The notes under the pieces: generated by a model
Database searches by the model: none
The model's input: only the letters and a program-made list of their open reading frames with translations
What the model was told of the DNA's origin: nothing
Position numbers and translations under genes: made by a program
Shown: one piece after another, positions 53,688-63,194 of the stretch
Layout of the letters: each line of letters opens with the position of its first letter
How positions within the stretch are numbered: the stretch's first letter is position 1
Assembly (NCBI RefSeq): GCF_033101155.1
Contig: NZ_JAWMPX010000018.1
Span: forward strand, 1-64,000
Reading direction: 5' to 3'
DNA from: Tropicimonas sp033101155
GTDB taxonomy: Bacteria; Pseudomonadota; Alphaproteobacteria; Rhodobacterales; Rhodobacteraceae
Length of the DNA stretch: 64,000 nucleotides

Positions 53688-55186
53688 GCCGATCCCTCCG
53701 AGATACCAGCGGCGTGCCGGACGAGCGTTTCGGGTGTCACCTCGTCGCCAGCCAGTTCGGCGACCATGCGGCCTTCGCGCATGACGATCACCCGATCAGA
53801 CATGCCGACGATCTCGGGGATCTCCGAGGAAACCATGATCACGGCCAGCCCTTGCGCGGCAAGCTCGGCAGTGAAAGCGTGGACGGCGGCCTTGGAGCCG
53901 ATATCGATGCCCTTGGTCGGCTCGTCGAGGATGATGATCTTGGGCTCGGTGGCGAGCCACTTTGCGATCACCACCTTCTGCTGGTTGCCGCCCGACAGGT
54001 TGCCCACATCCTGATCGAGCGAAGCCGCCCGAAGGTCGAGCCGCTCCGTGTATTTCCGCGCCAGGACAAATTCCTCGGCCAGTCGAGTGAAGCCGTTCTT
54101 TGAAGTACGGTCCAGTGACGGCAAGGTAACGTTCTTGAAAATCGGCATGCCGATGATCGCACCCTGTTTGCCGCGATCTTCGGGCACATAGACGATTCCC
54201 GCCTCGACCGCCTCGGCGGTGGAGCGGATCTGGCGCACCTGCCCGTCAACCGTCAGCGTGCCGCCGGAGGGCTTGGTGATGCCGAACAGCGCCTGCATGA
54301 CCTCGGAGCGCCCTGCCCCGACCAACCCGTAGAATCCCAGGATCTCGCCCTTGCGCAGGGTGAAGGAGATGTCCTCGAACTCGGTGGGGTGGCTGTAGCC
54401 AGACACTTGCAGCAATTCCTCGCCCGGTGTCGCGTTGCGTTCGGGGAAGATGTTCTCGACCGAGCGCCCCACCATAAGACGCACGAGGTCATCCTCGGTG
54501 ATATCGGCCATAGCACCCGCACCGACATACTGGCCGTCCCGAAACACGGTGTAGCGGTCCGCGATGCGAAATATCTCGTCGAACTTGTGGCTGATGAACA
54601 GGATCGCCTTGCCCTCGGCCTTGAGGCGATCGACCAACTCGTAGAGCTCCTCGATCTCCTTCTGGCTGAGCGCCGCGGTCGGCTCGTCCATGATGACAAC
54701 GCGCGCGTCGATGGAGAGCGCGCGGGAGATCGCCACCAGGTGCTTGTTGGCAATGCCGAGCTCCTTGAGCGGAACGGCGGGGTCGATCTCGGCACCCACG
54801 CGGTCCAGCAACTCCTTGGCATCGCGGCGCATCCGGGCGGTGTCGATCAGCCCGTATTTTCCGCGCGGGGCGTGGCCGATATAGATGTTTTCCGCCACGG
54901 ACAGCTCGTCGAAGAGAACGGTCTCCTGATGGATCGCGGTGATGCCGGCATCTGCGGCATGCTGTGCGGTGGGGAATTTCGTCTCCTGGCCATCGACGCG
55001 GATCTTGCCCTCTTCGGGCTGGTAGATACCGGTCAGCACCTTGACGATGGTCGACTTGCCGGCACCGTTCTCACCAACCAGCGCGGTGACCTGGCCGGGA
55101 TAGAGGTCGAGCTTCACATCGGAGAGCGCGCGCACCCCCGGGAAGATCTTCGTGATGGCGTCGAGAGAGAGGATCGGGTCTGTCAT
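53684..55186 (-). CDS. rhaT: Rhamnose ABC transporter ATPase with two nucleotide-binding domains
   Basis: A 500-residue tandem ATPase. The first domain has Walker A GENGAGKST, Q-loop HQETVLF and Walker B VVIMDEPTAALS. The second has the degenerate A-loop GLVGAGRSEV, signature NLSGGNQQKV and Walker B IIILDEPTKGID. This duplicated layout is standard for the ribose/rhamnose subfamily. The ATG at 55186 gives the usual short N-terminus; an ATG at 55228 would add 14 residues without a better ribosome-binding site. Confidence 0.93.
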   Translation of the reverse strand: MTDPILSLDAITKIFPGVRALSDVKLDLYPGQVTALVGENGAGKSTIVKVLTGIYQPEEGKIRVDGQETKFPTAQHAADAGITAIHQETVLFDELSVAENIYIGHAPRGKYGLIDTARMRRDAKELLDRVGAEIDPAVPLKELGIANKHLVAISRALSIDARVVIMDEPTAALSQKEIEELYELVDRLKAEGKAILFISHKFDEIFRIADRYTVFRDGQYVGAGAMADITEDDLVRLMVGRSVENIFPERNATPGEELLQVSGYSHPTEFEDISFTLRKGEILGFYGLVGAGRSEVMQALFGITKPSGGTLTVDGQVRQIRSTAEAVEAGIVYVPEDRGKQGAIIGMPIFKNVTLPSLDRTSKNGFTRLAEEFVLARKYTERLDLRAASLDQDVGNLSGGNQQKVVIAKWLATEPKIIILDEPTKGIDIGSKAAVHAFTAELAAQGLAVIMVSSEIPEIVGMSDRVIVMREGRMVAELAGDEVTPETLVRHAAGISEGSA

Positions 55187-55303
55187 GAGGGCATCTGCAG
55201 CCTTGCTGACATCAGGGCTGAGGTGCATTGCGTGTTCCAGCCGTTCAATGTGTGAAGAATGGGTGGGGCCGGCGCCGAATGCGCCGCGCCCCGAGAGAGA
55301 GGA

Positions 55304-56296
55304 TCAGAAGATGCTCTTGAACTCGTCGATATTGGAGCTGTCATAGACGAACGGGTCGGCCATTGCGCCGTTGGTGTTCTCGTCAAGCGTCAGCGAGCCC
55401 ATGCGGCCCATCGGGATCTCGGCGCCAGGGCCGGCTTCGGCGGCACCGGATGCAAGGCTGTGCGCCAGCATCGTCGCGGAATATCCAAGGTCGATCGGGT
55501 TCCAGATCGCGAAGCTTTGCGAAGCGCCGGATTCAATGGCGCCGGCCATCTCGGAGGGAAGACCAAGCCCGGTCACGTTGACCTCACCCACCTTGCCGGC
55601 ATCAACCACGGCCTGCGCGGCGGCCACGATGCCGACGGAGGTCGGCGCGATGATCGCCTTGAGGTCGGGATGGGTCTGCATCAGGCCGGTGGCCTCGCGA
55701 TAGGACTTGTCGGCCAGGTCGTCGCCATAGACGGTCGCGACGACATTGATGCCCGGGTAATTGCCCATGACCTTGTTCATTTCCTCGATCCAGATGTTCT
55801 GGTTGGTCGAGGTGGTGGTAGCCGACAGCACGGCAACATCGCCGCCATCGGGCAGGTGATCGGCGGCCAGCTTGATGATCATGTTGCCGATCAGCGGGTT
55901 GGAGGAGGGGTTGAGGTGCAACTGGCGCCCCTCTTCGGCGACGCCGGAATCCCAGGAGATCACGGTGATCCCGCGCTGCATGGCCTTCTTGAGTGTCGGC
56001 ACGAGCGCGTCGGTGTCATTGGCGGAGACGGCAATCGCATCGACCTGCTGGGCGATCAGCGAATTGATCACTTCGATCTGGCCTTCGGCGGTTGTGTCGG
56101 TCGGGCCGGTATAGATGATCTCGACACCGCCAAGTTCGGCGGCAGCTTCCTCGGCGCCTTTCGCGGCGGCTTCGAAGAAGCCAATGCCGAGCGCCTTGAC
56201 GACAAGGGCAATGCGCATGTCGTCTGCTTGTGCGGCCCCGGCAAACAGGGTCGTGGCAATTGTGGCTGTGGTCAGGGCCTTCTTGAAAATGCTCAT
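55304..56296 (-). CDS. rhaS: Rhamnose-binding periplasmic protein
   Basis: A 330-residue periplasmic binding protein of the ribose-binding type, with a signal peptide (cleaved near AAQA-DD). It contains the sugar-binding patterns IAVSANDTDAL, VISWDSGVAEEG and TSVGIVAAAQAV. It brings L-rhamnose to RhaPQT and, as the most expressed subunit, comes first in the operon. Confidence 0.92.
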   Translation of the reverse strand: MSIFKKALTTATIATTLFAGAAQADDMRIALVVKALGIGFFEAAAKGAEEAAAELGGVEIIYTGPTDTTAEGQIEVINSLIAQQVDAIAVSANDTDALVPTLKKAMQRGITVISWDSGVAEEGRQLHLNPSSNPLIGNMIIKLAADHLPDGGDVAVLSATTTSTNQNIWIEEMNKVMGNYPGINVVATVYGDDLADKSYREATGLMQTHPDLKAIIAPTSVGIVAAAQAVVDAGKVGEVNVTGLGLPSEMAGAIESGASQSFAIWNPIDLGYSATMLAHSLASGAAEAGPGAEIPMGRMGSLTLDENTNGAMADPFVYDSSNIDEFKSIF

Positions 56297-56343
56297 TATG
56301 GTTTCCTCCCTTGAGCGTTGGTTTCCTGCCCGCAGCCCGGCCT

Positions 56344-57150
56344 TTACCCGGCCTGCGGGGTCGTGTTGCGTTGCGCGTCGAGCGGCGCGACGATCAGGCG
56401 AACACCGGCTGTCTCCAGCAGCGCGGCGCTCTCGTCGTCGATGCCGTCATCGGTAATCACGGTGTCGATCCGTTCCAGCGGGCAGAGCACGAGGCTCGAG
56501 CGATTGCGAAACTTGGACGAATCCACCATCACCACCAGCTCGTCTGCCTGGCCGATCAGCTTCTGTTCGGCCTGGATCAGCAGCGGGTCCTGCTCCATCA
56601 GGCCGAGCCGTCCGATGCCGTGGATGCCCATGAACATGCGGCGGGCATAGAAATTGCCGGACACGTCATTGTCGAAAGGCGACAGGATGATGTTCTGCTC
56701 GCGATAGATGACACCACCGGGAACCATCACCGTATTCTTGGAATTCTTCAGCAGGTGCTCTGCGATGGGAAAGCTGTTGGTGAAGACCTGCAACCGGCGA
56801 TTGGCCAACGGGTGCACCATCTGGAAGGTCGTCGTCCCGCCATTGATGATGATCGAGTCGCCATCCTCGCAGAGATCGGCCGCAGCCAGTGCAATCGCCT
56901 GCTTCTCCACCATCTTGCGGATCTCGTTCATGGCGAAGGGGTGCCCGGCCAGCCCGACGAATTTCGGCGGCGCAATGGCCTCGGCACCACCGCGCACCCG
57001 GCGCAGTTTCTTTTGCATGTGCAGGGCTGCGATATCGCGCCTGACAGTTGCCTCCGAGGCTCCGGTCAGGGTGCACAGATCTGCCACGGTAACCACCGGC
57101 CTGTCCTGGACAGCCGATAGAATGACCCTGTGGCGTTCCGACTCGTGCAT
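56344..57150 (-). CDS. rhaR: DeoR-family transcriptional regulator of the rhamnose locus
   Basis: A 268-residue regulator with an N-terminal DeoR helix-turn-helix (ESERHRVILSAVQ, then VTVADLCTLTGASEATVRRDIAAL) and the sugar-phosphate-sensing C-terminal domain (KQAIALAAADLCEDGDSIIINGGTTT). The start at 57150 is fixed by a strong ribosome-binding site, AAGGAGGACGAA. DeoR proteins usually repress and are released by a phosphorylated sugar; here rhamnulose 1-phosphate is the likely inducer. Note that rhaR/rhaS in E. coli are AraC-type activators, so this regulator matches the rhizobial type. Confidence 0.9.
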   Translation of the reverse strand: MHESERHRVILSAVQDRPVVTVADLCTLTGASEATVRRDIAALHMQKKLRRVRGGAEAIAPPKFVGLAGHPFAMNEIRKMVEKQAIALAAADLCEDGDSIIINGGTTTFQMVHPLANRRLQVFTNSFPIAEHLLKNSKNTVMVPGGVIYREQNIILSPFDNDVSGNFYARRMFMGIHGIGRLGLMEQDPLLIQAEQKLIGQADELVVMVDSSKFRNRSSLVLCPLERIDTVITDDGIDDESAALLETAGVRLIVAPLDAQRNTTPQAG

Positions 57151-57194
57151 TTCGTCCTCCTTGTTGCATACGTTGATCTTCCAAACGCTCACTG

Positions 57195-57263
57195 TCAATC
57201 ATTTTCAATCATCAATTTTCGATTTTCGCTCAATCACGGCTGACAGTGATTGTTTTTGATTGA
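57195..57263. promoter_or_regulatory. Repeat operator between rhaR and the fused rhaD
   Basis: CAATCA occurs at 57196 and 57206, ten bases apart, and its complement TGATTG at 57247 and 57257, again ten bases apart; another CAATCA is at 57231. The arrangement is mirror-symmetrical about the middle of the divergent promoter region and follows the helical repeat of DNA. It fits the tandem-repeat operators of DeoR-type repressors. Confidence 0.75.
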
Positions 57264-57336
57264 CTTTGAGCGGAGAGCTTACCAGCCTTGTGTCAGCTTT
57301 GACAGGTTTCGCGCGCTCTGGGGAGGAGCAGGACAA

Positions 57337-59439
57337 GTGACAAATTCGACGGATAACAAGCTTCTGAGCAATCAATGGGACACGGGTCACGCTGTGGGCT
57401 TGAGCGAATCGGAGTTGCTGCTCTATCGCTCGAATTTGCTCGGTTCTGACAAGCGCGTGACCAATTATGGCGGCGGAAACACCTCGGCCAAGATCACGGA
57501 GACCGACCCGTTGACCGGCCAGCCCTGCGATGTGCTCTGGGTCAAGGGCTCGGGCGGCGATCTCGGCTCCATCGCCCGGTCCGGCTTCTCGACCCTCTAC
57601 ATGGACAAGCTCGTCGCCCTGAAGGGGCTCTATCGTGGGCCTGAACATGAAGACGAGATGGTGGGTTACCTGCCTCACTGCACCTTCGACCTGAACCCGC
57701 GCGCAGCGTCCATCGACACGCCCTTGCATGCCTATGTGCCCAAAGCCCATGTCGATCATGTCCACCCCGATGCGATCATCGCCATCGCGGCGTCGGCTGG
57801 TTCGAAGGTGCTCACCGAGGAGATCTTCGGCGGCGAGATCGGTTGGCTGCCCTGGAAGCGGCCGGGCTACGAGCTTGGGCTCTGGCTTGAGACATTCTGC
57901 CTCGAAAACCCCGACGCCAAGGGCGTCATCCTTGAATCCCACGGGCTGTTCACATGGGCCGATAGCGCCGAAGACTGCTACGCGCTGACAATTGACAGCA
58001 TCAATCGCGCCATCACCTGGTTCGACGCCAGGACGGAGGGCAAGCCGTCTTTCGGTGGCGCAATCCATGCCTCTCTTGAAGCAGAGGCGCGCGCCGCCGT
58101 CGCGTCCGAGCTGATGCCGGCGATTCGCGGCATGATCTCCGGCGCCCACCACATGGTCGGCCATTTCGATGACCAACCCGCGGTTCTGGACTTCGTGAAT
58201 GCCGCGGACATGCCGACGCTCGCCGCGCTCGGGACAAGCTGCCCGGATCACTTCCTGCGCACCAAGATCTGTCCGCTGGTGGTGGATTTTGACCCGGCCA
58301 AACCGGATGTGAGCGCCCTGCTCGACGGGTTGGCGGCATCGGTGGTCACCTATCGAGAGAACTACGCGGCCTATTACGAGCGCTGCAAACGCGACAACAG
58401 CCCGGCCATGCGCGATCCCAACGCGGTGGTCTACCTCGTGCCCGGTGTCGGCATGATCACTTTTGCCAAGGACAAGGCGACGGCGCGCATTTCAGGCGAG
58501 TTTTATGTCAACGCGATCAACGTGATGCGTGGCGCTTCGGCGGTTTCAGACTATTGCGGCCTGCCGGAACAGGAGGCCTTCGATATCGAGTACTGGCTGC
58601 TGGAAGAGGCCAAGCTGCAACGCATGCCGACGCCGAAACCGCTGGCTGGCAGGGTTGCGCTCGTTACAGGCGCCGCCGGCGGCATCGGTTCGGCCACAGC
58701 GGAGCGCTTCCTGCGCGAAGGCGCCTGCGTCGTGCTCACCGACATCGCGCGTGACACGCTGGAGGAGACACGGGTTGCCCTGGCGTCGCGGCACTCCGCC
58801 GACGTTGTCCGCGCTGTTGAACTGGATGTGACCGACGAAACCGCCGTGGACACGGCCTTCGCCACCGCTGCGCGGGAATTCGGCGGGGTGGACCTGCTGG
58901 TGTCCAATGCCGGCATCGCGTCTTCAGCGCCGATCGAGGAGACCAGCCTCGAGCTGTGGAATCGCAACATGTCGATCCTCTCCACGGGGTATTTTCTCGT
59001 CTCGCGCGCGGCCTTCCGGCTGATGAAAACGCAGTCCATTGGTGGCGCCGTAGTCTTTGTCGCCTCCAAGAACGGTCTTGCCGCCTCGCCCAATGCCTCG
59101 GCCTATTGCACCGCCAAGGCCAGCGAGATCCACCTCGCCCGCTGCCTCGCGCTCGAAGGCGCACCTGAGGGGATCCGGGTCAACGTGGTCAACCCGGACG
59201 CGGTCCTGCGCGGCTCCCGGATTTGGTCCGGCGAATGGCTCGACCAACGCGCCGGGACCTATGGCACCGACAAGGAAGGGCTGGAGGAAATGTACCGTCA
59301 GCGCTCGTTGCTCAAACGCTCGGTCCTGCCCGAGGACATCGCCGAGGCCGCCTACTTCCTCGTCTCGGAGGCCTCGGCCAAGTCCACCGGAAATATCCTG
59401 AACGTCGATGCCGGGAATGTGCAGTCGTTCACACGGTAG
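57337..59439 (+). CDS. rhaD: Bifunctional rhamnulose-1-phosphate aldolase / short-chain dehydrogenase
   Basis: A 700-residue fusion. The first 430 residues are a class II aldolase (NYGGGNTSAK, SGGDLGSIA, HVDHVHPDAI with zinc ligands, ILESHGLFTW). The second part, from GRVALVTGAAGGIGS, is a short-chain dehydrogenase with NAG (VSNAGIAS) and the YxxxK pair in SAYCTAKASE, which oxidises L-lactaldehyde to L-lactate. The GTG at 57337 lies 8 bases after GGGAGGAG and overrides the longer open frame. Such fusions are the usual RhaD of rhizobia and roseobacters. It is divergent from the rest of the locus across the repeat operator. Confidence 0.95.
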   Translation: MTNSTDNKLLSNQWDTGHAVGLSESELLLYRSNLLGSDKRVTNYGGGNTSAKITETDPLTGQPCDVLWVKGSGGDLGSIARSGFSTLYMDKLVALKGLYRGPEHEDEMVGYLPHCTFDLNPRAASIDTPLHAYVPKAHVDHVHPDAIIAIAASAGSKVLTEEIFGGEIGWLPWKRPGYELGLWLETFCLENPDAKGVILESHGLFTWADSAEDCYALTIDSINRAITWFDARTEGKPSFGGAIHASLEAEARAAVASELMPAIRGMISGAHHMVGHFDDQPAVLDFVNAADMPTLAALGTSCPDHFLRTKICPLVVDFDPAKPDVSALLDGLAASVVTYRENYAAYYERCKRDNSPAMRDPNAVVYLVPGVGMITFAKDKATARISGEFYVNAINVMRGASAVSDYCGLPEQEAFDIEYWLLEEAKLQRMPTPKPLAGRVALVTGAAGGIGSATAERFLREGACVVLTDIARDTLEETRVALASRHSADVVRAVELDVTDETAVDTAFATAAREFGGVDLLVSNAGIASSAPIEETSLELWNRNMSILSTGYFLVSRAAFRLMKTQSIGGAVVFVASKNGLAASPNASAYCTAKASEIHLARCLALEGAPEGIRVNVVNPDAVLRGSRIWSGEWLDQRAGTYGTDKEGLEEMYRQRSLLKRSVLPEDIAEAAYFLVSEASAKSTGNILNVDAGNVQSFTR

Positions 59440-59478
59440 GCCAAAAGCGGGCCACGGCGGGCCGCGCACGAAAATGCT

Positions 59479-59519
59479 GGAACCATTCCCAAACGGGTTC
59501 ACTCGCTTGGGAAGGTTCC
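59479..59519. terminator. Hairpin terminator between convergent genes
   Basis: GGAACC-A-TTCCCAA pairs with TTGGGAAGGTTCC, giving 13 base pairs with one bulged A and a 14-base loop. It lies between the ends of the fused rhaD and the sulfotransferase gene, so it can end both transcripts. Confidence 0.7.
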
Positions 59520-59586
59520 CCTAAAATGCAAAGAACAGGTTCGTTCGAGACGCCGGCGCCAGTCGCGGGATCATTAAAATGAAAGA

Positions 59587-60504
59587 TCATGCCCCGCGCT
59601 GAAGAGCCTCAAGGTCGGCCATCCAAGGAGAAAGATCGAGCCCGGTCAGGATCTGGCATCGCTCGGCATCCCGCGCCATGTTCTCGAGGAGGGCTTCGGG
59701 AAGGTCAACGAGAGCGGTCTCGTCGTTCTCGGTGATAGGTTGCTGGTTCAACCCATCGATCATTTTGAAGATGCCCGCCTTGACGGAGCCCGGCAAAAGC
59801 CCTGTCACGGCACGTCGCAGGTCGGATCGTCCCTTGTTCGCGTAGATGAAATCACGCAACCTGACAAACCGGGGCTGGCTGGCCACGTTGCTCTGTATTC
59901 CCTGTTGGAGAAGCTCCGGCCGAGGGGAGGTTCCCACGAACTGGCAGAACTGGTTGTAGCCCGATGTCTCGATATCGGACGTCAACGTGTCGGACAGAAG
60001 GAACAAAGGTTCCACCTTCTTGATTTCTCTCAAGAACCTTTCGATCTGAACGGTGTAGTTGCTACGGGCTGAATAGCTCCAGTTATCGTAGGCAAAGCTG
60101 GCATCTTCCCCGGACAGGCGATCCTGTTCGGCCAGTAGTGCTTCACGAAACGACAGGGGCTCATAGCCGCGCCGTACGCTCATGAGATATTGCGAATAGG
60201 CCCTGCGGATCGGATTTCGCAGTATGAACACGATCTTCTTTGCCGAGGTTTCCTCTGCGATACGCCATGGCGCACAAGGGGAATACATATATTCGGGGTC
60301 AATCTCGCCCGTCAGTGTCGCCGCGCGATCCGGAAATTGGCCCCGATACCACTCAGGGCCGCGTTCGCGACGGTCTGAGTGACTGAAATAGTGCGTCTCC
60401 TTGATTTTCGGAAGCCGGATGTCGGCATGCTGGCTCAAGATGTCATGAAGGCTGGTCGTTCCGGCTTTCTGCGTTCCGACAACAAGGAAATCTATTTCGA
60501 ACAT
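59587..60504 (-). CDS. Sulfotransferase, second copy
   Basis: A 305-residue PAPS-dependent sulfotransferase. Motifs are FLVVGTQKAGTTSLHD at the N-terminus, KIKETHYFSH, and IVFILRNPIRRAYSQY for the 3'-phosphate site. It overlaps the upstream GT2 gene by 13 bases. It is only distantly similar to the first sulfotransferase at 18330-19232, so two different positions on a glycan may be sulfated. Confidence 0.88.
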   Translation of the reverse strand: MFEIDFLVVGTQKAGTTSLHDILSQHADIRLPKIKETHYFSHSDRRERGPEWYRGQFPDRAATLTGEIDPEYMYSPCAPWRIAEETSAKKIVFILRNPIRRAYSQYLMSVRRGYEPLSFREALLAEQDRLSGEDASFAYDNWSYSARSNYTVQIERFLREIKKVEPLFLLSDTLTSDIETSGYNQFCQFVGTSPRPELLQQGIQSNVASQPRFVRLRDFIYANKGRSDLRRAVTGLLPGSVKAGIFKMIDGLNQQPITENDETALVDLPEALLENMARDAERCQILTGLDLSPWMADLEALQRGA

Positions 60505-61361
60505 GCGCTGTCTTCCCGATCCGGGACCTTGCTCTCGATCCCGATGGCGCGCTCGAGAAAGGCTGCTCGTTCTCCCGCTGCTGTCGACAGGAACGACAGT
60601 CGTTGCAGCATCCGGAGACGTCGCCGAGCCAGATCAGGGTGCCCGATCACATCTCCATATGTGACCATGCTCATCGCTTCCTGTTCATACGTGAAATCGG
60701 AACTGCCCTGCGTCCCGAACGCTTGGTGATGAATCTTGATCGTCGGGAGAAGAACAGGCGGACCTAGCGCGCCCTGGAGGCGGCGGCTGAGTTCCGCTTC
60801 TTCGTAGTAGAGGAAGAACCGCTCATCAAAGCCCCCAGTGGCTTCGAAAGCGGCATGCGGGACAACCATGAAGGATCCCACCGGATAAACATATCGATGC
60901 AGGGCTTTCAGCCGATGGCAGAACCGGTAGACGCGCAGCAGCTCGGTCAGGACGCTGCGATATTCGGGCAGAAGATCGAAGGCATAGATCTTCCCGTCTT
61001 CGCCGGTCTGCGCAACGGTTCCCCATTTTGAGGTTCCGAACACGGCTTTCAACCCGCAGATATTTGACATGAAGCGCATGTCTGGATTCGCGAAGACCAG
61101 AAGTTCGCCACTGGCCAGCGCAGCTCCCAAATTGCATCCAGCGCCAAACCCGCGGTTCTCGGAAAGCTCCCATCGGGTTGCGAACCCCGCCTCCCGCAAC
61201 CGACATGCATGTTCGGCAATCCGCTCGTCCCCGGAATTCTCAATGAAGACGAATTCGATCTGAACCAAGGCATCTCGACCGGAATGGTGCGTGAGGAAGC
61301 TTTCGACGTAGTCAGACAGCAGATCGTAGGACTTGTGAGAAACGGTTACGACAGAGATCAT
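60492..61361 (-). CDS. Glycosyltransferase family 2 protein
   Basis: A 289-residue GT-A glycosyltransferase. It has VTVSHKSYDLLSDYV, the metal/donor site FANPDMRF, and the C-terminal pattern GSFMVVPHAAF and GGFDERFFLYYEEAELSRRL, which is common in rhamnosyltransferases and related enzymes of this family. The ATG at 61361 overlaps the upstream GT4 stop (ATGA). Acceptor and donor are not certain. Confidence 0.88.
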   Translation of the reverse strand: MISVVTVSHKSYDLLSDYVESFLTHHSGRDALVQIEFVFIENSGDERIAEHACRLREAGFATRWELSENRGFGAGCNLGAALASGELLVFANPDMRFMSNICGLKAVFGTSKWGTVAQTGEDGKIYAFDLLPEYRSVLTELLRVYRFCHRLKALHRYVYPVGSFMVVPHAAFEATGGFDERFFLYYEEAELSRRLQGALGPPVLLPTIKIHHQAFGTQGSSDFTYEQEAMSMVTYGDVIGHPDLARRRLRMLQRLSFLSTAAGERAAFLERAIGIESKVPDREDSACSK

Positions 61362-62491
61362 GCCGCCGAGTGTCCCAGTTCCAGAACTGCCGTCGCGTAG
61401 ACATCCGCAACGTTCGACCACTGGTAGCGGTCAGCAATTTCATGACGTCTTGTTGCGGCCTGGTCGAGACAGATCTCGATATCGGCAGCAACCCTTTCGA
61501 CAGCTGAAAGGAACGCTTCCTCATTTTCCGCTGGAAAGGACTCGCCTTCAAAGAGTCCGTCAAATTCAGCGAGAGCACCGCCATCGGAAACCACGCAAGG
61601 TGTACCAGCAGCAGCGGCTTCAATAACGGGAATACCAAAGCCCTCTGACTCACTTGGGCAGAGGAACAGATCCGCACGGGAATATGCCGCGACCAGGTCC
61701 CGGAAAGAGACACCGCCCTTGAGGTCGACAGACAATCCAGCCTCACGCGCAGACGCAACCTCGGCCTCCAGCCTGTCCGCGTAAGGGCCCTCACCGCCAC
61801 CAATTATCAGGTATTCTGCAGCGATCCCCGCCTGTTTCAGCCTTTCGACGGCACGGATACCCCATTCATGTCGTTTGCGTCGCTCCAGCCGCGATACTGA
61901 AAGCAGTCTCAAAGGGCGTTGGCCGGTGCTGTTCCTCGGTCGTTCGGCGCTGGCAAAAGCCGGGTCGACCGAGTTGGGAGTCAGGAGGATGCTCTCGGAA
62001 GGAATGCCGAAATGCGCTTCAATCCGCTCTGCCGAATACCGGGAAACGGTCGCAACCATGGTCGAATGACGCGCTGACCAGCCAAATACCAGTTCGCGGA
62101 TCTTGCGAAACGTCCAGGAGAAGTTGTCGGGATAATCCAGGAACAGGACATCGTGGATCACGCTGAGCGTCGGACAGGAACTGCGGAAGGGTCGCACATA
62201 CTGGCTCACGACAAGATCCGCGCCAACCTCCGCAGCGACCCTTGGAATATCGACCGCGTTTCGCGCAATGAAGCCGGTGCGGATCGGAATGAAGGTGTAC
62301 GGAGTGGTCACCGATTGGGAGATCGGCTCCGCAGCCGCGGCGGCGCAAAAGATTTCAACCTTCTGACCGGGAGCTTGCCGTTCCATGGCTTCAGGCAGGG
62401 CGTTCAGCACTCCGGCAAGATAGGTCGTCGTCCCCTGCCAGCCTGCATCGAAAGTGTGAGCATCGAAAAGAATGCGGAAGGGACGACTCAT
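61358..62491 (-). CDS. Glycosyltransferase family 4 protein
   Basis: A 377-residue GT-B enzyme. The N-terminus (RILFDAHTFDAGWQGTTTYL) contains the acceptor-domain glycine loop. The donor domain has LLSVSRLERRKRHEWGI, IIGGGEGPYADRL and SESEGFGIPVIEAAAAGTP with E-x7-E. The ATG at 62491 starts at the first strand; the frame remains open upstream to 63133, but this part overlaps other features and lacks protein character. It heads the short operon with GT2 and sulfotransferase. Confidence 0.88.
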   Translation of the reverse strand: MSRPFRILFDAHTFDAGWQGTTTYLAGVLNALPEAMERQAPGQKVEIFCAAAAAEPISQSVTTPYTFIPIRTGFIARNAVDIPRVAAEVGADLVVSQYVRPFRSSCPTLSVIHDVLFLDYPDNFSWTFRKIRELVFGWSARHSTMVATVSRYSAERIEAHFGIPSESILLTPNSVDPAFASAERPRNSTGQRPLRLLSVSRLERRKRHEWGIRAVERLKQAGIAAEYLIIGGGEGPYADRLEAEVASAREAGLSVDLKGGVSFRDLVAAYSRADLFLCPSESEGFGIPVIEAAAAGTPCVVSDGGALAEFDGLFEGESFPAENEEAFLSAVERVAADIEICLDQAATRRHEIADRYQWSNVADVYATAVLELGHSAA

Positions 62492-62898
62492 GTCGCCCCC
62501 GCTCTTCGTCCAGGACTGGAAGCTATGGAACAAATCATATCGCACATCTCTTCCGGACAATTCTTGAGCGGATGTTGTAGGGAAGATGCCCCGCATTGGA
62601 AACTCAAATAAGGTTTCCGGCGCTTGGCTGGGGGCAAAGCCGCCCTGCCCCGGTCGGTCCGCCTGGGTTTGAGCCGCTGGCAGGCCGTTTCCGTGTTCGG
62701 CGACATCGCGCTCATGTTCCGGCAGCACGGATAACAGATAGGCGAAGAGATGCTCTCGCTGCCAAGCTTGCCCAACACAGAACGCATCGGGAACGTGCAA
62801 CGCACGGTTCGGTGGGATCATGTTAACGATCTCGAAGGATTCTCTCCGTGCTTTTCTGGCTGCGATCTTGCGGCCATACCCGATAGTGGAGTGATACC
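62492..62898. other. Divergent upstream region of the second polysaccharide block
   Basis: About 400 bases between the GT4 gene and the plus-strand hypothetical gene. Frames on the minus strand are open but without motifs. Divergent promoters are expected; no operator-like repeat was identified. Confidence 0.4.
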
Positions 62899-63186
62899 AT
62901 GAGCAATTGGCGCAATACCGCCATAACTCTCCCAGGCTGGGTTGAGAACACGGACCTGCCAACCGACCTGAACGACCTGAAGGGTTTCGAACACCATGCC
63001 AAGGATGTCGCGCTCGACATCGAGGTCGGCGGCTCGGTCGAATTGCAGCGCATCGACCCGGACGGACTATGGGAGACATTCGAGACAGCCACTGGCGCCG
63101 CCGACATCGTGATCGTCGCGAACCGCTCCACAATTCGTTTCAATCCGGTCGATGCATGCACCTTCCGTGTGTGCTGGAATCAGTGA
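62899..63186 (+). CDS. Hypothetical protein (95 aa) upstream of the beta-helix protein
   Basis: A 95-residue protein without signal peptide. It has a beta-rich C-terminal half (ALDIEVGGSVELQRID, ADIVIVANRSTIRFN) resembling a small jelly-roll or phage-accessory domain. It ends 8 bases before the start of the beta-helix gene, so the two form an operon. No family is recognised. Confidence 0.65.
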   Translation: MSNWRNTAITLPGWVENTDLPTDLNDLKGFEHHAKDVALDIEVGGSVELQRIDPDGLWETFETATGAADIVIVANRSTIRFNPVDACTFRVCWNQ

Positions 63187-63194
63187 GGTAATTC

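Noticed and set aside
62492..63133. N-terminal extension of the GT4 gene
   Set aside because: The extension shows no conserved motif, overlaps the plus-strand gene at 62899 and the enzyme's first strand starts at the ATG at 62491.
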